From NCBI GenBank assembly GCA_963555705.1, contig OY743183.1:44505466-44569465 (forward strand): a DNA stretch of 64,000 bases. The letters are read 5' to 3'. The DNA is from Ligustrum vulgare. Its lineage: Eukaryota > Streptophyta > Magnoliopsida > Lamiales > Oleaceae. Position 1 is the first letter of the stretch. Each line of letters opens with the position of its first letter. Below are positions 11,401 through 22,452 of the stretch, piece after piece. Below the pieces are notes generated by a model, which was not told the DNA's origin, ran no database searches, and saw only the letters and a program-made list of their open reading frames with translations. A program made the translations under genes and the position numbers.

Positions 11401-11660
11401 ACCTGCCACACCTGAACGTGGTCTGCAGTGACCTGAGCGTGGCCTGCAATGACCCAGGCCACTGCAGGTCGTGGCCTGCAGTGACCTGGACGTGACCTGC
11501 AATGACCCATGCCACTGCAGGTCGTGGCCTGCAGTGACCTGGTCGTGGCCTGCAATGACCTAGGCCACTGCACGTCGTGGCCTGCAGTCACCTGGACGTG
11601 ACTTGCAATGACCCAGGCCACTGCAGGTCGTGGCCTGCAGTGGCCAAGACGTGGCCTACG
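11400..11660. repeat. 53-bp minisatellite in the CACTA subterminal region
   Basis: About 4.5 copies of a 53-bp unit containing GGCCACTGCAGGTCGTGG and CTGCAGTGACCTGG begin near 11448, 11501, 11554 and 11607. The unit is GC-rich and full of CTGCAG/CCAGGT-type methylatable sites. The related CACTA fragment has one to two decayed copies at about 41175-41265. Open frames here are repeat artefacts. Confidence 0.9.
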
Positions 11661-11794
11661 GTAACCTGAACATGCGCATCACCAAATATATATATAATCG
11701 GCATATACTTAATAAAATAAAATTAACAACAATTATACTTAAAAAATTGTTAATTTAAGATACAAATTAAATATATATGTAAATACAAGTTTGA

Positions 11795-14700
11795 TTACGC
11801 TTCGATTGACACAAACCTATGAACGAAGTATTTTGCCCATAAGTTTTGAAACTCGATTACTTCCTCCGTTGAATAATATTCTTTAAATGCCTACAAACAA
11901 TCAAAATGAATTATTAGTTATTTTTTCATAAAATATAAAGTCATTATTAAAATTCTCATTTTCAATGACTTGTACCTTTTCTAACGAAGTAAGTTGAAAG
12001 TGTTCTGTGACTATCTCATACATATTTCTCATAACGTAGTAGCCACACTCAGACTCTCCAGGTTGTTGAGGACACTGAAATATTCACATTGAAAACTAAC
12101 AATATTAGTAATCAAACTAAATAAAATATAGAAATAACTCAAAGATTTTTAATAAAGTTTAAATCCGTGTTTTTTTGGATTTTGTCCTCATGTTTCCAAC
12201 TGTTCAATACGTTTTGAAAGCTCTAAAATTTCAATAAATTATATCAACAAGCTACAAAATAATAATATGACTCAAATTTCCTACAGAAATTTTGGCAGAG
12301 TCTCCCCTATAAATTGAATTTATCCAACCGTAGGGGGACCCTGATATTCAAAACTATCAACTTCTCAACAATCACAACATAAATGCATCAATTTCACCAC
12401 AACTCCACAATCAATTTAACCACAACTCCAAAATTATTTCATGAAAACTTTCCTAACTTACGTGTTCAATATCGGCTTGATATCCAAGTCACGCTTAGAT
12501 GTAGCAGCTGAATCTATGAAGTACACCGTATTCTTCTCAGGAGAAATAACTAGCAACATCCAGTGATTCCTACGTATTATGAACGTGTAAATACAACTTT
12601 AAATATCATATCATTCAAATTAGGTTAAAAATTAGATAATATCAATGGTCTTACTCCTGAAATTACGGTGCTAGAATGAATTTCTTAGTTTTCATTGCCT
12701 TCATGGTGCTGGCCAAGTAATTTATAACACCATTTGCATTTTTTCTTACTAAAACCGATGCAATGTGTGTCAGAGACATGAATCCAATCGATTCAATACC
12801 GTATTCCTGACACAACTTATGGAGGTACCTAAAAAATAATAATACCAATAAATAGAAATAAAATAATGATTTAAATTGAAGTTATAATTTTTTATCAGAA
12901 GTCTTACAATGAAAACACTTGTAAGATAGATGTATCCAACCATTGCATCGTAAGCAAGTCGGTGATGCCTCCGACTGTGACATAAAAGCCATCCTCGAAT
13001 GCAAAATTGAACGCGACGGCATCAACAGGCACCTGGTAGAAGTCATCACCAATAGGAAATTGAATGACCAGAATGTGAAACATTTTACAATCATCACCCA
13101 GACGTTCCACCGTCTCATCATCAACAATCGCAGGTCGCTGTGTGGATGACATTTCGAAACTCTTGGGTGTTTTTCCTTCGTTCAATTTTTTTGCCTATTG
13201 TGGTGCCTCTTCCTGCAACAAGATAATTTTTATCATCTTCAGTTGTTATACAAATTTAAAAGAAATTAATATTGACATAAGCTTTTATATAACTAAATGT
13301 TTGGATCTCTCCAAAAATCACCAACTCCTTGAGCCATTGCAAGAAGCTTCCAATACCTTCCCCCACTGTGGTGTGGTATTGAGATGGCACTGGAATACAA
13401 AACGCTTCTGCACCATCGAAAATGTGGTCAATGGACACCTTAGCATGATCAGGCCAAAGAGGTTGATGATGCACCACCGTGTCGGGTCCAGCTAGATAAA
13501 CTATCCCGCTCGCTACTATTTGTTTCTCACCATTAAAACTTATGGCGAGACGACAAGGAGTCGGCTTCTATTATACAACATCATTGAACATATATGTTAG
13601 CAACTTCCAGTTGAAATAACATAAATAATGTTAAAAAATTCTAAATAACTTAACATTAAATACCTGAAGTCCATGAAATGGATCTGGATCCACGGAGTGG
13701 CAACTGCTGCGAGTTGGTGGTCGGGGCTGTTGAGTTACGTCCACCTCGGCCTCAACATTTAAGCCCAGGCGCTGGAGGATAGCATCGTATTTAGTCTGCA
13801 TACTATGGTACTCCCTCTGCATAGTATCGAATTTACTCTGCATCCCGACATGGTCTAATGTCTGACCCGCTCGGTAATACTATCCTCCATCTCTGACCTG
13901 ATCATCTCCTTAATATCGTCTACTGAGACGACCCCACATGAATGTCTAATGTAATCATCAGGCCTACCATAAACATCCCTCGTGGTCACATAGACGCCAT
14001 ACCCCCTCACCCTACCAGGGTGATCCGGCTTACCAAGGGCTTCACTTAAAATATCATGATGTCTACTTGCCACAAATGTCCCCTGTGTGGACTGCTCAGC
14101 TTTTTCAACCTATTAATAGAAAAATGAAACATAAATATAAGTATATATTTAAGTAAATTTGAATTTAAATTATGAAAAAATAATCATGATATACTTACAA
14201 TTTTATCAAAAACCCCCCTCGTTTTCTCGTTGGGGATGTAATAACTTCCATCTTCTTTCTTCTTAGATCTAGCTCGAATCCAATCTAAACTTCGATCCTC
14301 ACTTACAATTGATGAGCTAATCATGTCGCATGAAGAACTAGAAGACAGTGGGTCACTGACTAGCCACTGTGGCTTCATCCCCGCATAACCAGCTGAGCCC
14401 ATATAATGTGGATGCTCATTTCGCAATTGAGCATCCCTGGCCTTCTTACTTTTTACCTGAAAAATGTTTAATTTTCAACTCAATAAATCACATGCGTACA
14501 TTTAAATATATATACCTTAAATTTCTCAGTCTGGCATTCTTTCTTGAACGAGTCCCATTGCTCTTCAGTTATAAAATCGTAAAGCTACGTAGGAGATGTA
14601 TATTCCGGGTGGTCATGTGTAATATAATCATGAACCAGCCGAGTTTTGAAATCTTTCCATCGCATCCCCGCAACTTTCAACACCCTTTTTTTGGCTGCAT

Positions 14701-15067
14701 CATCAGGGATGTTGAACTCCCTCTGAAAGACGAATATAATATGCGATCTTATAGAAAAAAATTACGAAACGATATCAATTAACCATGTATGAAGTGATAG
14801 TATCTTTATTTCTTCCCACATCATGTCCTTAAGGCCGGGATCAACCTTGTGCCAATCACTGATGTTTATGTCAATGTGAATACGGGCCAAACACCCGACA
14901 TAATGTTTGAAGTTCCCCTTGCCTAGTCCGATTGGCCTATGTTTTTCATCGAACTCGATGACATTCACTTCCCCGACCTTCTTCATGTTTTTGCACATTG
15001 TTGGCCCTCTAGTCCTTTTTGTGCTGGTAGTACGATGATCATCTGAAGATGATGAAGACTCGGCCAT
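11795..15067 (-). pseudogene. CACTA second gene: Transposase_24-type region fused to DUF8039-like and Ulp1 (C48) protease domains
   Basis: A multi-exon minus-strand gene. The start is MAESSSSSDDHR at 15067; the first exon (VGEVNVIEFDEKHRPIGLGKG, KVDPGLKDMMWEEI) resembles the N-terminus of plant En/Spm Transposase_24 proteins. Further exons are near 14725-14530, 14460-14190 and 14110-13855. A DUF8039-like block (GPDTVVHHQPLWPDHAKVS, FCIPVPSQYHTTVGEGIGSF) is at 13570-13270. The Ulp1 part spans about 13150-11795: TMQWLDTSIL, an exon at 12848-12650, the His exon (HWMLLVISPEKNTVYFIDSA, 12570-12470), the Cys exon (ECGYYVMRNM, 12075-11975, with consensus splice sites) and a last exon ending WAKYFVHRFVSIEA at 11795. 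The His, Asp and Cys of a C48 peptidase are all present. A TAG at about 14587 and another stop near 13857 interrupt the N-terminal half. Exon limits are by eye. Confidence 0.75.
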
Positions 15068-15109
15068 TATATTGAGACCACTGTGAACGTACCTGCACAT
15101 ATAACAACG

Positions 15110-15198
<89 letters not shown>
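15110..15198. repeat. (AT)n microsatellite between the two CACTA genes
   Basis: About 85 bp of uninterrupted TA dinucleotide lies just upstream (minus strand) of the Transposase_24/Ulp1 gene start. Confidence 0.97.
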
Positions 15199-15200
<2 letters not shown>

Positions 15201-15313
15201 AATTATTGTTATCAAAATCACAAATGAAATTATTAACAATGTATAGAGCATATATGAAAAATAAAAGAAAGTTATAAGCAAAGACTATGTAAATAAACTC
15301 ACACAATTAATAA

Positions 15314-18300
15314 TCAGGAACGACGGTCAATCCATAATCCTTCTTCATGATCCCAACGCATATAATTTGATTCAATGTTAGCTTCCCCTAAAGTTGCACT
15401 CCCTTGTATACCGATAGAAAATGGAGGGGTTTCATCAAAGTGATCATAATCTTCTTCATCTACTACATCACCAATCCCAACAATGTGTCTCTTGCCATGA
15501 AGGACGATTGACCACTTAGTATTGGCAGGATCAAGAACATAAAATACCTGTTTGGCTTATGATGCAAGTATGAATGGTTCGTCTAGGTAACCCAACCGTC
15601 TGAAATTCACCATAGTGAATCCTAATTCATCCACCCGAACACCCCGTCGGTTATCAACCCATTTACATTGGAAGAGAGGAAACTTGAACTCCCTATAATC
15701 AAGTTCCCAAATATCTTCAATGATACCATAATAGGACATCGAGGCATCTACTGGCATGGTATCTTTAGCATTTGAAAAATCTCTTGATAGTGCTACTTGT
15801 GTCACTCCACTGTTTTGCACCGCACTCATATCATCTTGACGTTTAGTGTAAAACGTATACCCATTAATGTCATATGCTTCATATGACCTCATAATCGTGC
15901 TAGGACCGTAAGCTAACCACTTTTCCATTTCAACAATGGTATTCGGCGTTTGTGACAATTCTTTCATGACTTTATCTTTGAACCATTTTGCAAATGAATG
16001 ATTATGTTCATTAGTTACCCACCTTTCAACTTTTGAAGGATTCTGCTGCCTTATGATGGACAAATGCTCGTCCAAATATGGATGAACTTCAGGAAGGTGT
16101 TGTAATACAAGGAGGTGTGCTTTATCTCGCAATTCAACATTGGGGATGATTGACTTGCATCCAATAGTACCTTTACCTTCAAGTCTTCCATCATGCCGAG
16201 ATTTAGGAACACCAATAGTCTCAACGTCATCCAAGTAATCAGTACAAAATTCAATAGTCTCCTCAGTAGCATAACCTTCAATGATACTGCCTTCAGGTCG
16301 AAATCGATTTCTCACATATCCTTTCAATATACCCATGTATCTCTCAAATGGATACATATACCTCAAGAATACTGGACCACAAATCTTAATTTCTCTCACC
16401 AAGTGAACAAGTAAGTGCACCATAGCGTCAAAAAATGATGGCAAAAAATACATTTCAAATTGACATAGAGTGATAACAATATCGGCCTGCAAATCATCCA
16501 ACGCCACCGGGTCAACAACTTTGCTGCAAATTGCATTGAAGAAAAAACAAAGTTTTATAATGACTTGTCTAACATGTTTTGGGAGAATGCCTCGAATTGC
16601 AATTAGTAACAATTGTTGCATTAAGACATGACAATCATGAGACTTCATACCAACCAATTTTAAGTCCTTCATCGACACAAGACTTTTAATATTTGATGAG
16701 TACCCAGATGGAACCTTAATAGCATGCAGGCACTCACAAAAACTTGTTTTCTCTTTTCTCGATAAAGTATAGCAAGCTGGGGGTAAATAAGTACGCTTTT
16801 CCAACTCTTGCGGTGCTAATTGATCCCTTATCCCCATTTCTACCATGTCCTTCCTGACTTTAATACCATCTTTTGTCTTTCCTGGAATGTTCAACAATGT
16901 CCCAATGATGCTATCACAAATATTATTCTCCACGTGCATTACATCAAGACAAAGCCTTATAGATAAGTGTTTCCAATAAGGTAGATCCCATAAAATGGAC
17001 CTTTTCTTCCAAAGACTCTCCTGAGGAGGCTTAAAAGTTTTTCCAAACAAAACATCAAAATTTTTAACTCGTTCATATACCTTACCTCTTGTTAATGGTA
17101 AGCGAGCTGTTCGAGCCTCGATTTTTCCATTGAATGGCTTTTTCTTCTTGCGATAAGGGTGGTCAGTAGGGAGAAATCTTCTATGACTCATAAAGACATT
17201 TTTTTGCAATTTTTCAACCAAAGATCAATCATGTCTTCTTCACAAACGGGACATGCTTTAGGTCCTTTGTTAGCATAACCCGACAAGTTACCATAAGTTG
17301 GAAAATCATTTACGGTGCAAAATATCATAGCACGTAAGGTGAAATTCATCTGAGTATATGCATCAAACACAGACACGCCTTCATTCCACAACAGTTTTAA
17401 ATCTTCAATTAGTGGGGCTAGATAAACATCTATGTCATTCTCCGGTTGTTTGGGCCCTGATATTAACAAAGATAACATGATATACTTGGGCTTCATACAT
17501 AACCAAGGAGGAAGATTGTAAATCGTCAAAAGAACCTGCCAAGTGCTATGTCGACTACTCATATTACCGTGTGGGTTCATCCCATCTATACATAGTCCCA
17601 GCCTAAGATTTCTATCTTCGCCCCCAAACTCGGGAAACAACCTGTTAATATTCCTCCATTGAGGAGAATCAACCTCGTGTCTTAGTTTTCCATCTTCTTT
17701 TCTCCCGTCGGCATGCCATTGCAAGTTCTTTGCATCCTTTGCATTGGCAAACAAACTTTTAAATCTTGGTATTACAGGTAAATACCATAACACTTTTGCC
17801 GGAGGGCTTTTCTTATCACCGCAATTATCATTTACGTTCTTTCACTTATATCGTGATGCCCCACACTTTGGACATAGACGCAAGTCCTTGTAATCATTTC
17901 GATAGAGTATACAATCATTTGGACATGCATGTATCCTCTCAATCTCCATACCCATCGAGCACAACAATTTTTTTGCCTCGTAGATTGAACGAGGAAGTTC
18001 GTTACCTTCCGGAAGCATCTCTCTTAACAATCCCAATAATGCCGTGAAACTCTTATCACTCCACCTATTATTTGCTTCCAAGTTATACAATTTTAGTACA
18101 GCAGAAAATTTAGTGAATTTATTACAACTAGAAACAAAGGCTTCTCAGAATCGTTGAATAAGTTATCTAATACATGAGGCTTTTCAATGTATGCCCCTTG
18201 TATATCACGCATCATTTCGTCTATCATATCATTCTAGTCCTTTTCCAAATCATTCTCACAAATATTGCTTGAATTATTCTGCTGCTGATCACCAACATCG

Positions 18301-18563
18301 TCACCAGTGCTCGTCCTGGGAAGCATACTCTCACCATGCCATATCCATCGTGTATAACCTTCCTTAAACCCACGACGAATCAAATGACTCTTCACTTGAT
18401 CAAAACTACGAAACTTTCTCAAATTCTTACAATCGTAACAAGGACACAAAATCATTGTTTCACCTTTCTTTCTATTGTTTTCATCCTCACATTTCATAAA
18501 CTCTTCAAAACCTTTTACATATTCATGTCTATTACGTCTGCCATACATCCAACCCCGATCCAT
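15314..18563 (-). pseudogene. tnp2: CACTA transposase tnp2 (TNPD), disrupted
   Basis: The catalytic transposase gene of the CACTA element. The N-terminus MDRGWMYGRRN at 18563 is the Transpos_assoc domain. GLCIDGMNPHGNMSSRHSTW and the following NLPPWLCMK...LLISGPKQPENDIDVYL...YGNLSGYANKGPKACPVC (17620-17230) are the Transposase_21/tnp2 core, including the first conserved Asp (CIDG). HVENNICDSIIGTLLN and GMKSHDCHVLMQQLLL...YPFERYMG lead through DUF4218, and YYGIIEDIWELDYREF...FQCKWVDNRRGVRVDE is DUF4216. Lesions: TAG at about 18234, a frameshift near 18130, TGA at about 17841, loss of one A in an A7 run near 17203 and TAA at about 15557. The last segment runs on to GLWIDRRS and a stop at 15314. 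The longest intact stretch is 554 codons (15557-17221). Confidence 0.92.
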
Positions 18564-18831
18564 ATCAATGACCTATATGTGAAGATATAATTAAAATTTT
18601 TTAATAGTTTTGAGTTAATATTTTTCATGATACATCCTTAAACCAACTATATATTAATATTTGAAATCAAATACGATACTTTTTTAGGTTGGAAACTTCA
18701 TAATTTTATTACAATGAATATGTTCTATGTAATTATTTATTTAGTATGGTCAATTCTGTAATAGTGAAAATCACTTTAAACTATAATTTTCATTTTTTAT
18801 TTACAAATTCTACAAAAATTTAGACAGAACC

Positions 18832-19690
18832 TGACGCGACCCCAGTCGGGGAATCTCGTCGAACACGCGGAACAACGATAATTAAAACCTAGGAAAGATC
18901 TAAATCAGATCGACACAAGACAAACAACGAAAAATAAGGATAGAACGACGGTAAAGCCTTGACCCGACAATCACGACGCAATTTATGACGATGCAGATTG
19001 AAGAACCAAGATTGGTGAACGCCACAAGGACTTGTCAATTTCCTTGATAAGTATCGAATTTGGAAACGCCACAAATATTCTTGCGAATATTTGATAAGTT
19101 TGCTGGAAGAACGCCACAAAGATCGGATCTTTGATAAGTTCAAGAAAAAGGGAATAAACTCAACCTCTCAATTTTGGAGAATCCTCTCACAAATTTTATT
19201 AATCAATTCAAACTTGTCTAATGTTTACAATGATGAAAAGCGTATAAATAAGCAAGAAAACCTAGCATCTAATTTACTCAAAATAGAATTCTAATTATGC
19301 TAAAATTCTAAAATAGGAAAATAACCTAGAATAATAAAAGGAAATAAATTAATTGAGAAATCCGAAAAATCTGAAAATCTTGAATTACGGCCGTGAATAT
19401 CTAGTTTACGGCCGTAACTAATATTCTGCCTCAAATCCCAATCATGTGTTACGGCCGTGATCAATATGTTACGGCCGTGATCAATTTCAATTTCATTTTT
19501 ACGGCCGTGATAAACTTCTTTACGGCCGTGAATCAGTTTCTGACTTATTGTTTGATTTCCTGCCTCGGCTCGATCCTTTCGCCTTCTCGGCTCGACCCCA
19601 ACACGGAACTTGCTCCGTTTTGCACGTAGATCACTATCATATTTTCGATGGCTCGACTTCGCCCTTCGATGCCTGGTCCGGATCACATCA
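18832..19690 (-). repeat. Complete LTR (859 bp) of the gag-protease element
   Basis: In element sense it starts TGATGTGATCC at 19690, right after the polypurine tract, and ends CGCGTCA at 18832. About 525 bp (19166-19690) are repeated almost exactly at 21388-21913. Six perfect ACGGCCGT palindromes lie at 19385-19540. The Arg-rich open frame across it is a by-product of those repeats. Confidence 0.88.
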
Positions 19691-19705
19691 TACTCCCTCT
19701 CTTGA
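19691..19705 (-). other. Polypurine tract of the gag-protease element
   Basis: The minus strand reads TCAAGAGAGGGAGTA immediately before the LTR start TGATGTG. Upstream is TCGAGGTCGAATCATTT, a usual gypsy 3' internal end. Confidence 0.8.
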
Positions 19706-19872
19706 AAATGATTCGACCTCGAATCCATTTTTGGTCGACTTTTCAGACTCCTCCTGCTTTTCCGGGCTCGATGATCACGTGTAAGCTTTGTGCAATCCTT
19801 TAGACTTTTGTGCTGCTTATTCTGGACAATAAATTTCTGCCCCGTCTTAAATCCATGGCTTGATTTATGTCC

Positions 19873-21393
19873 CTACAAAACAGATTTTAAAGAACTGGGG
19901 AGGGGATTGTTAGCTCGATTAAGTGCAAGGTGTGGATCCCCGTACACCAACCTATGTGCAAATAAACTCAATTTGGGGGTGAACTCTCTTTTCTTTTTCT
20001 TTTCACTCTCAAGCTCACCTTTTTCTGAGGTCGTGGCCTCAACTCTCTTGTTTTCAATTTTCACACCCTCTCCTTTTTCTGAGGTCGTGGCCTCAACGCT
20101 CTTATTTCTTTTTTCAAACTCACTTTTGATTTTCAATTGATCATTTTGAGCTTCTTTTGGAGATAACGGAACAAGTGTAAATTTCTTCCCACCCTTCACA
20201 AATGTATATTGATTCTTAAACCCATCATGCACTACCCTCCTGTCATGTTTCCAGGGTCGCCCCAACAATATATGACCAACATGCATAGGTACCACGTCGC
20301 AGACCACCTCATCCTTGTAACCCCCGATGGCAAAATTGACTCTAGCCTGCTTATTTACCTTAATTTCCCCCGACTCGGTCAGCCATTGCAATTTATAAGG
20401 GTTTGGATGTTTCATCAAGCTTAAGCCCAATTTATTAATCAATATTGTACTAACCACATTGGTACAACTTCCCCCGTCAATCACCATACTACAAGCCTTT
20501 TTGCCCACCAAGCACCTAGTATGAAAAAGATTATCCCTTTGCTCACCAATTTCATCCACCCTAGCCTTAGCGCTAAGGACACGTCGATTAACAAGTGTTT
20601 CTTTTTCAGGATAGGTCAATCCTTCCTCATCACTACTACTAGCCCCAACATCCACTAACTTAGGCATTCCCTTAAATTCATCCTCGGAACTAATTTCACC
20701 ATTATCACGTAAGATCATTAGTTTCTTATTTGGACACTGGGATGCTATATGACCCCTACCCAAGCACTTAAAGCATTTAACATTTCTATCCCGAGTAGTT
20801 TGAGAACCAGAAATATTTTTACCTTTCGTTGTAGGCTCCTCCTTCCCTTTCGGGTTATGTTCATCGTTGGATTCCTGCTTAGGTTGTGATGTAGGATAAG
20901 AGGGTGAGTGTCTTGCTGCCCCCTTTCGCCTTAGCTGTCTTTCCACCTTCATGGCCATGTGCACCATGTCCTCTAACTCCACGTAATGTTGCAGCTCAAT
21001 GACATTGGCTATATCTCTATTTAGTCCACTTAAAAACCTAGCCATCGTAGCTTCTCGATCCTCCACCACATTAGCCCTAATCATCGCTACCTCCATATCC
21101 TTGTGATAATCTTCTACACTCCTCGATCCCTGAGTCATACCCTGCAGCCTATGGTAAATATCCCTATAATAATGAGTCGGCACAAATCGCTTCCTCATTA
21201 TGGTTTTTAATTCACCCCAAGTCTCCACCGGCTCCTCAAGGTTCCTCCTCCTACCCGTAACTAGTTGATCCCACCAAATATTTGCGTAGTCGATGAACTC
21301 AATCACGGCTAATTTCACCTTCTTCTTTTCCGAATAATTATTACAATCAAAAAGCCGTTCGACCTTTGTCTCCCAATCCAAGAATCCTCTCAA
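19873..21393 (-). CDS. Ty3/gypsy Gag (N-truncated) plus aspartic protease, 506 codons
   Basis: An uninterrupted frame. Residues 2-130 are the Retrotrans_gag domain (LDWETKVERLFDC, WWDQLVTGR, ETWGELKTIMRKRFVP, YHRLQGMTQGSRSVEDY). A CCHC knuckle is at 207-220 (CFKCLGRGHIASQC). Protease spans about 290-390, with active-site triplet IDGG at 305-308 in the variant common in plant gypsy (VIDGGSCTNVVS), and LLGRPW near 371. The stop follows about 100 residues of Lys/Glu-rich linker; no pol is joined. The first residues overlap the LTR junction and the initiator is not ATG, so the true gag start was deleted. Gag could still assemble or bind RNA, but the element has no PBS or complete 5' LTR. Confidence 0.88.
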   Translation of the reverse strand: MRGFLDWETKVERLFDCNNYSEKKKVKLAVIEFIDYANIWWDQLVTGRRRNLEEPVETWGELKTIMRKRFVPTHYYRDIYHRLQGMTQGSRSVEDYHKDMEVAMIRANVVEDREATMARFLSGLNRDIANVIELQHYVELEDMVHMAMKVERQLRRKGAARHSPSYPTSQPKQESNDEHNPKGKEEPTTKGKNISGSQTTRDRNVKCFKCLGRGHIASQCPNKKLMILRDNGEISSEDEFKGMPKLVDVGASSSDEEGLTYPEKETLVNRRVLSAKARVDEIGEQRDNLFHTRCLVGKKACSMVIDGGSCTNVVSTILINKLGLSLMKHPNPYKLQWLTESGEIKVNKQARVNFAIGGYKDEVVCDVVPMHVGHILLGRPWKHDRRVVHDGFKNQYTFVKGGKKFTLVPLSPKEAQNDQLKIKSEFEKRNKSVEATTSEKGEGVKIENKRVEATTSEKGELESEKKKKREFTPKLSLFAHRLVYGDPHLALNRANNPLPSSLKSVL

Positions 21394-21913
21394 TTTTGGA
21401 GAATCCTCTCACAAATTTTATTAATCAATTCAAACTTGTCTAATGTTTACAATGATGAAAAGCGTATAAATAAGCAAGAAAACCTAGCATCTAATTTACT
21501 CAAAATAGAATTCTAATTATGCTAAAAATCTAAAATAGGAAAATAACCTAGAATAATAAAAGGAAATAAATTAATTGAGAAATCCGGAAAATCTGGAAAA
21601 TCTTGAATTACGGCCGTGAATAGCTAGTTTACGGCCGTAACTAATATTCTGCCTCAAATTCCAATCATGTGTTACGGCCGTGATCAATATGTTACGGCCG
21701 TGATCAATTTCAATTTCATTTTTACGGCCGTGATAAACTTCTTTACGGCCGTGAATCAGTTTCTGACTTATTGTTTGATTTCCTGCCTCGGCTCGATCCT
21801 TTCGCCTTCTCGGCTCGACCCCAACACGGAACTTGCTCCGTTTTGCATGTAGATCACTATCATATTGTCGATGGCTCGACTTTGCCCTTCGATGCCTGGT
21901 CCGGATCACATCA
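21388..21913 (-). repeat. Truncated 5' LTR of the gag-protease element (526 bp)
   Basis: Nearly identical to 19166-19690; a few single-base differences are visible, such as ATCTAGTT against AGCTAGTT and TTTTCGATGG against TTGTCGATGG. Six ACGGCCGT palindromes lie at 21607-21762. It ends CACATCA at 21913, followed by the TSD GAACC. Confidence 0.85.
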
Positions 21914-22259
21914 GAACCTCCCCTATAAATTGGACTTAGCCAACATGTAGGAAGAATCAAAATGCCACAATAAACCAAAATCTTCAACCCGACCGACATA
22001 TTCAAAAATCAAATACAACTCCAATTAAACTTCAACATCATCAACTACTCCAAGTTTAATCCAAAATCCATTCCCAATTCCTAAAAAGTCAAGCTAAGAT
22101 TTTATAACTTAATATCTCATAATTTCAACTCCAATAATTAAAATATTACAATGTATCTATCTACTAACTTAAAATCAACAATATAAATTTAACATAAAAT
22201 TTATATATATTAAAATTTAATTAACACATTTATATATATTAACATGTAATTAACAAATT

Positions 22260-22452
22260 CAAGAAACCTTGGTTTCTCGCGTTGGTTCTCTATGAACCGA
22301 CGCCTAAAGTCGGACCGGCCGACTTTAGGCATCGGTTCTTATTTAAAATCGACGCGTATTCCAAAAATAAAATTACGAAAATGCCACCGTCCTTTTTTAC
22401 ACGTCGATTTTTTGAAAAATCGATGTGTATTCCCCATTTTTTTCTACTATTT
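22260..22452. repeat. CACTA right subterminal repeats
   Basis: Motifs such as CGCGTTGGTTC, GAACCGACGCCTAAAGTCGG and GGCATCGGTTC occur in both orientations. TAAAGTCGG and CCGACTTTA form an imperfect palindrome near 22307-22329. They mirror the left-end motifs. Confidence 0.75.

Larger units (their letters stand above)
18832..21913 (-). mobile_element. Internally deleted Ty3/gypsy element retaining gag-protease only (TR-GAG-like)
   Basis: It is inserted in the CACTA element with a perfect 5-bp TSD GAACC (18827-18831 and 21914-21918) and termini TGACGCG...CACATCA. The left LTR (3' LTR, minus sense) is complete at 18832-19690. The right LTR keeps only its outer part, about 21388-21913. The deletion joins the LTR directly to mid-gag, removing the inner LTR, PBS, leader and gag N-terminus. 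After protease the sequence goes to the polypurine tract, so RT, RNase H and integrase are absent. Confidence 0.88.

Noticed and set aside
11321..11621. Minus-strand repeats of GHCRSRPGH-like peptide
   Set aside because: Translation of the 53-bp minisatellite, not a gene.
19300..19728. 142-codon Arg-rich frame in the LTR (and 144-codon copy at 21571-22005)
   Set aside because: Driven by the ACGGCCGT clusters, which read as HGR/YGR repeats; the opposite strand is open as well.
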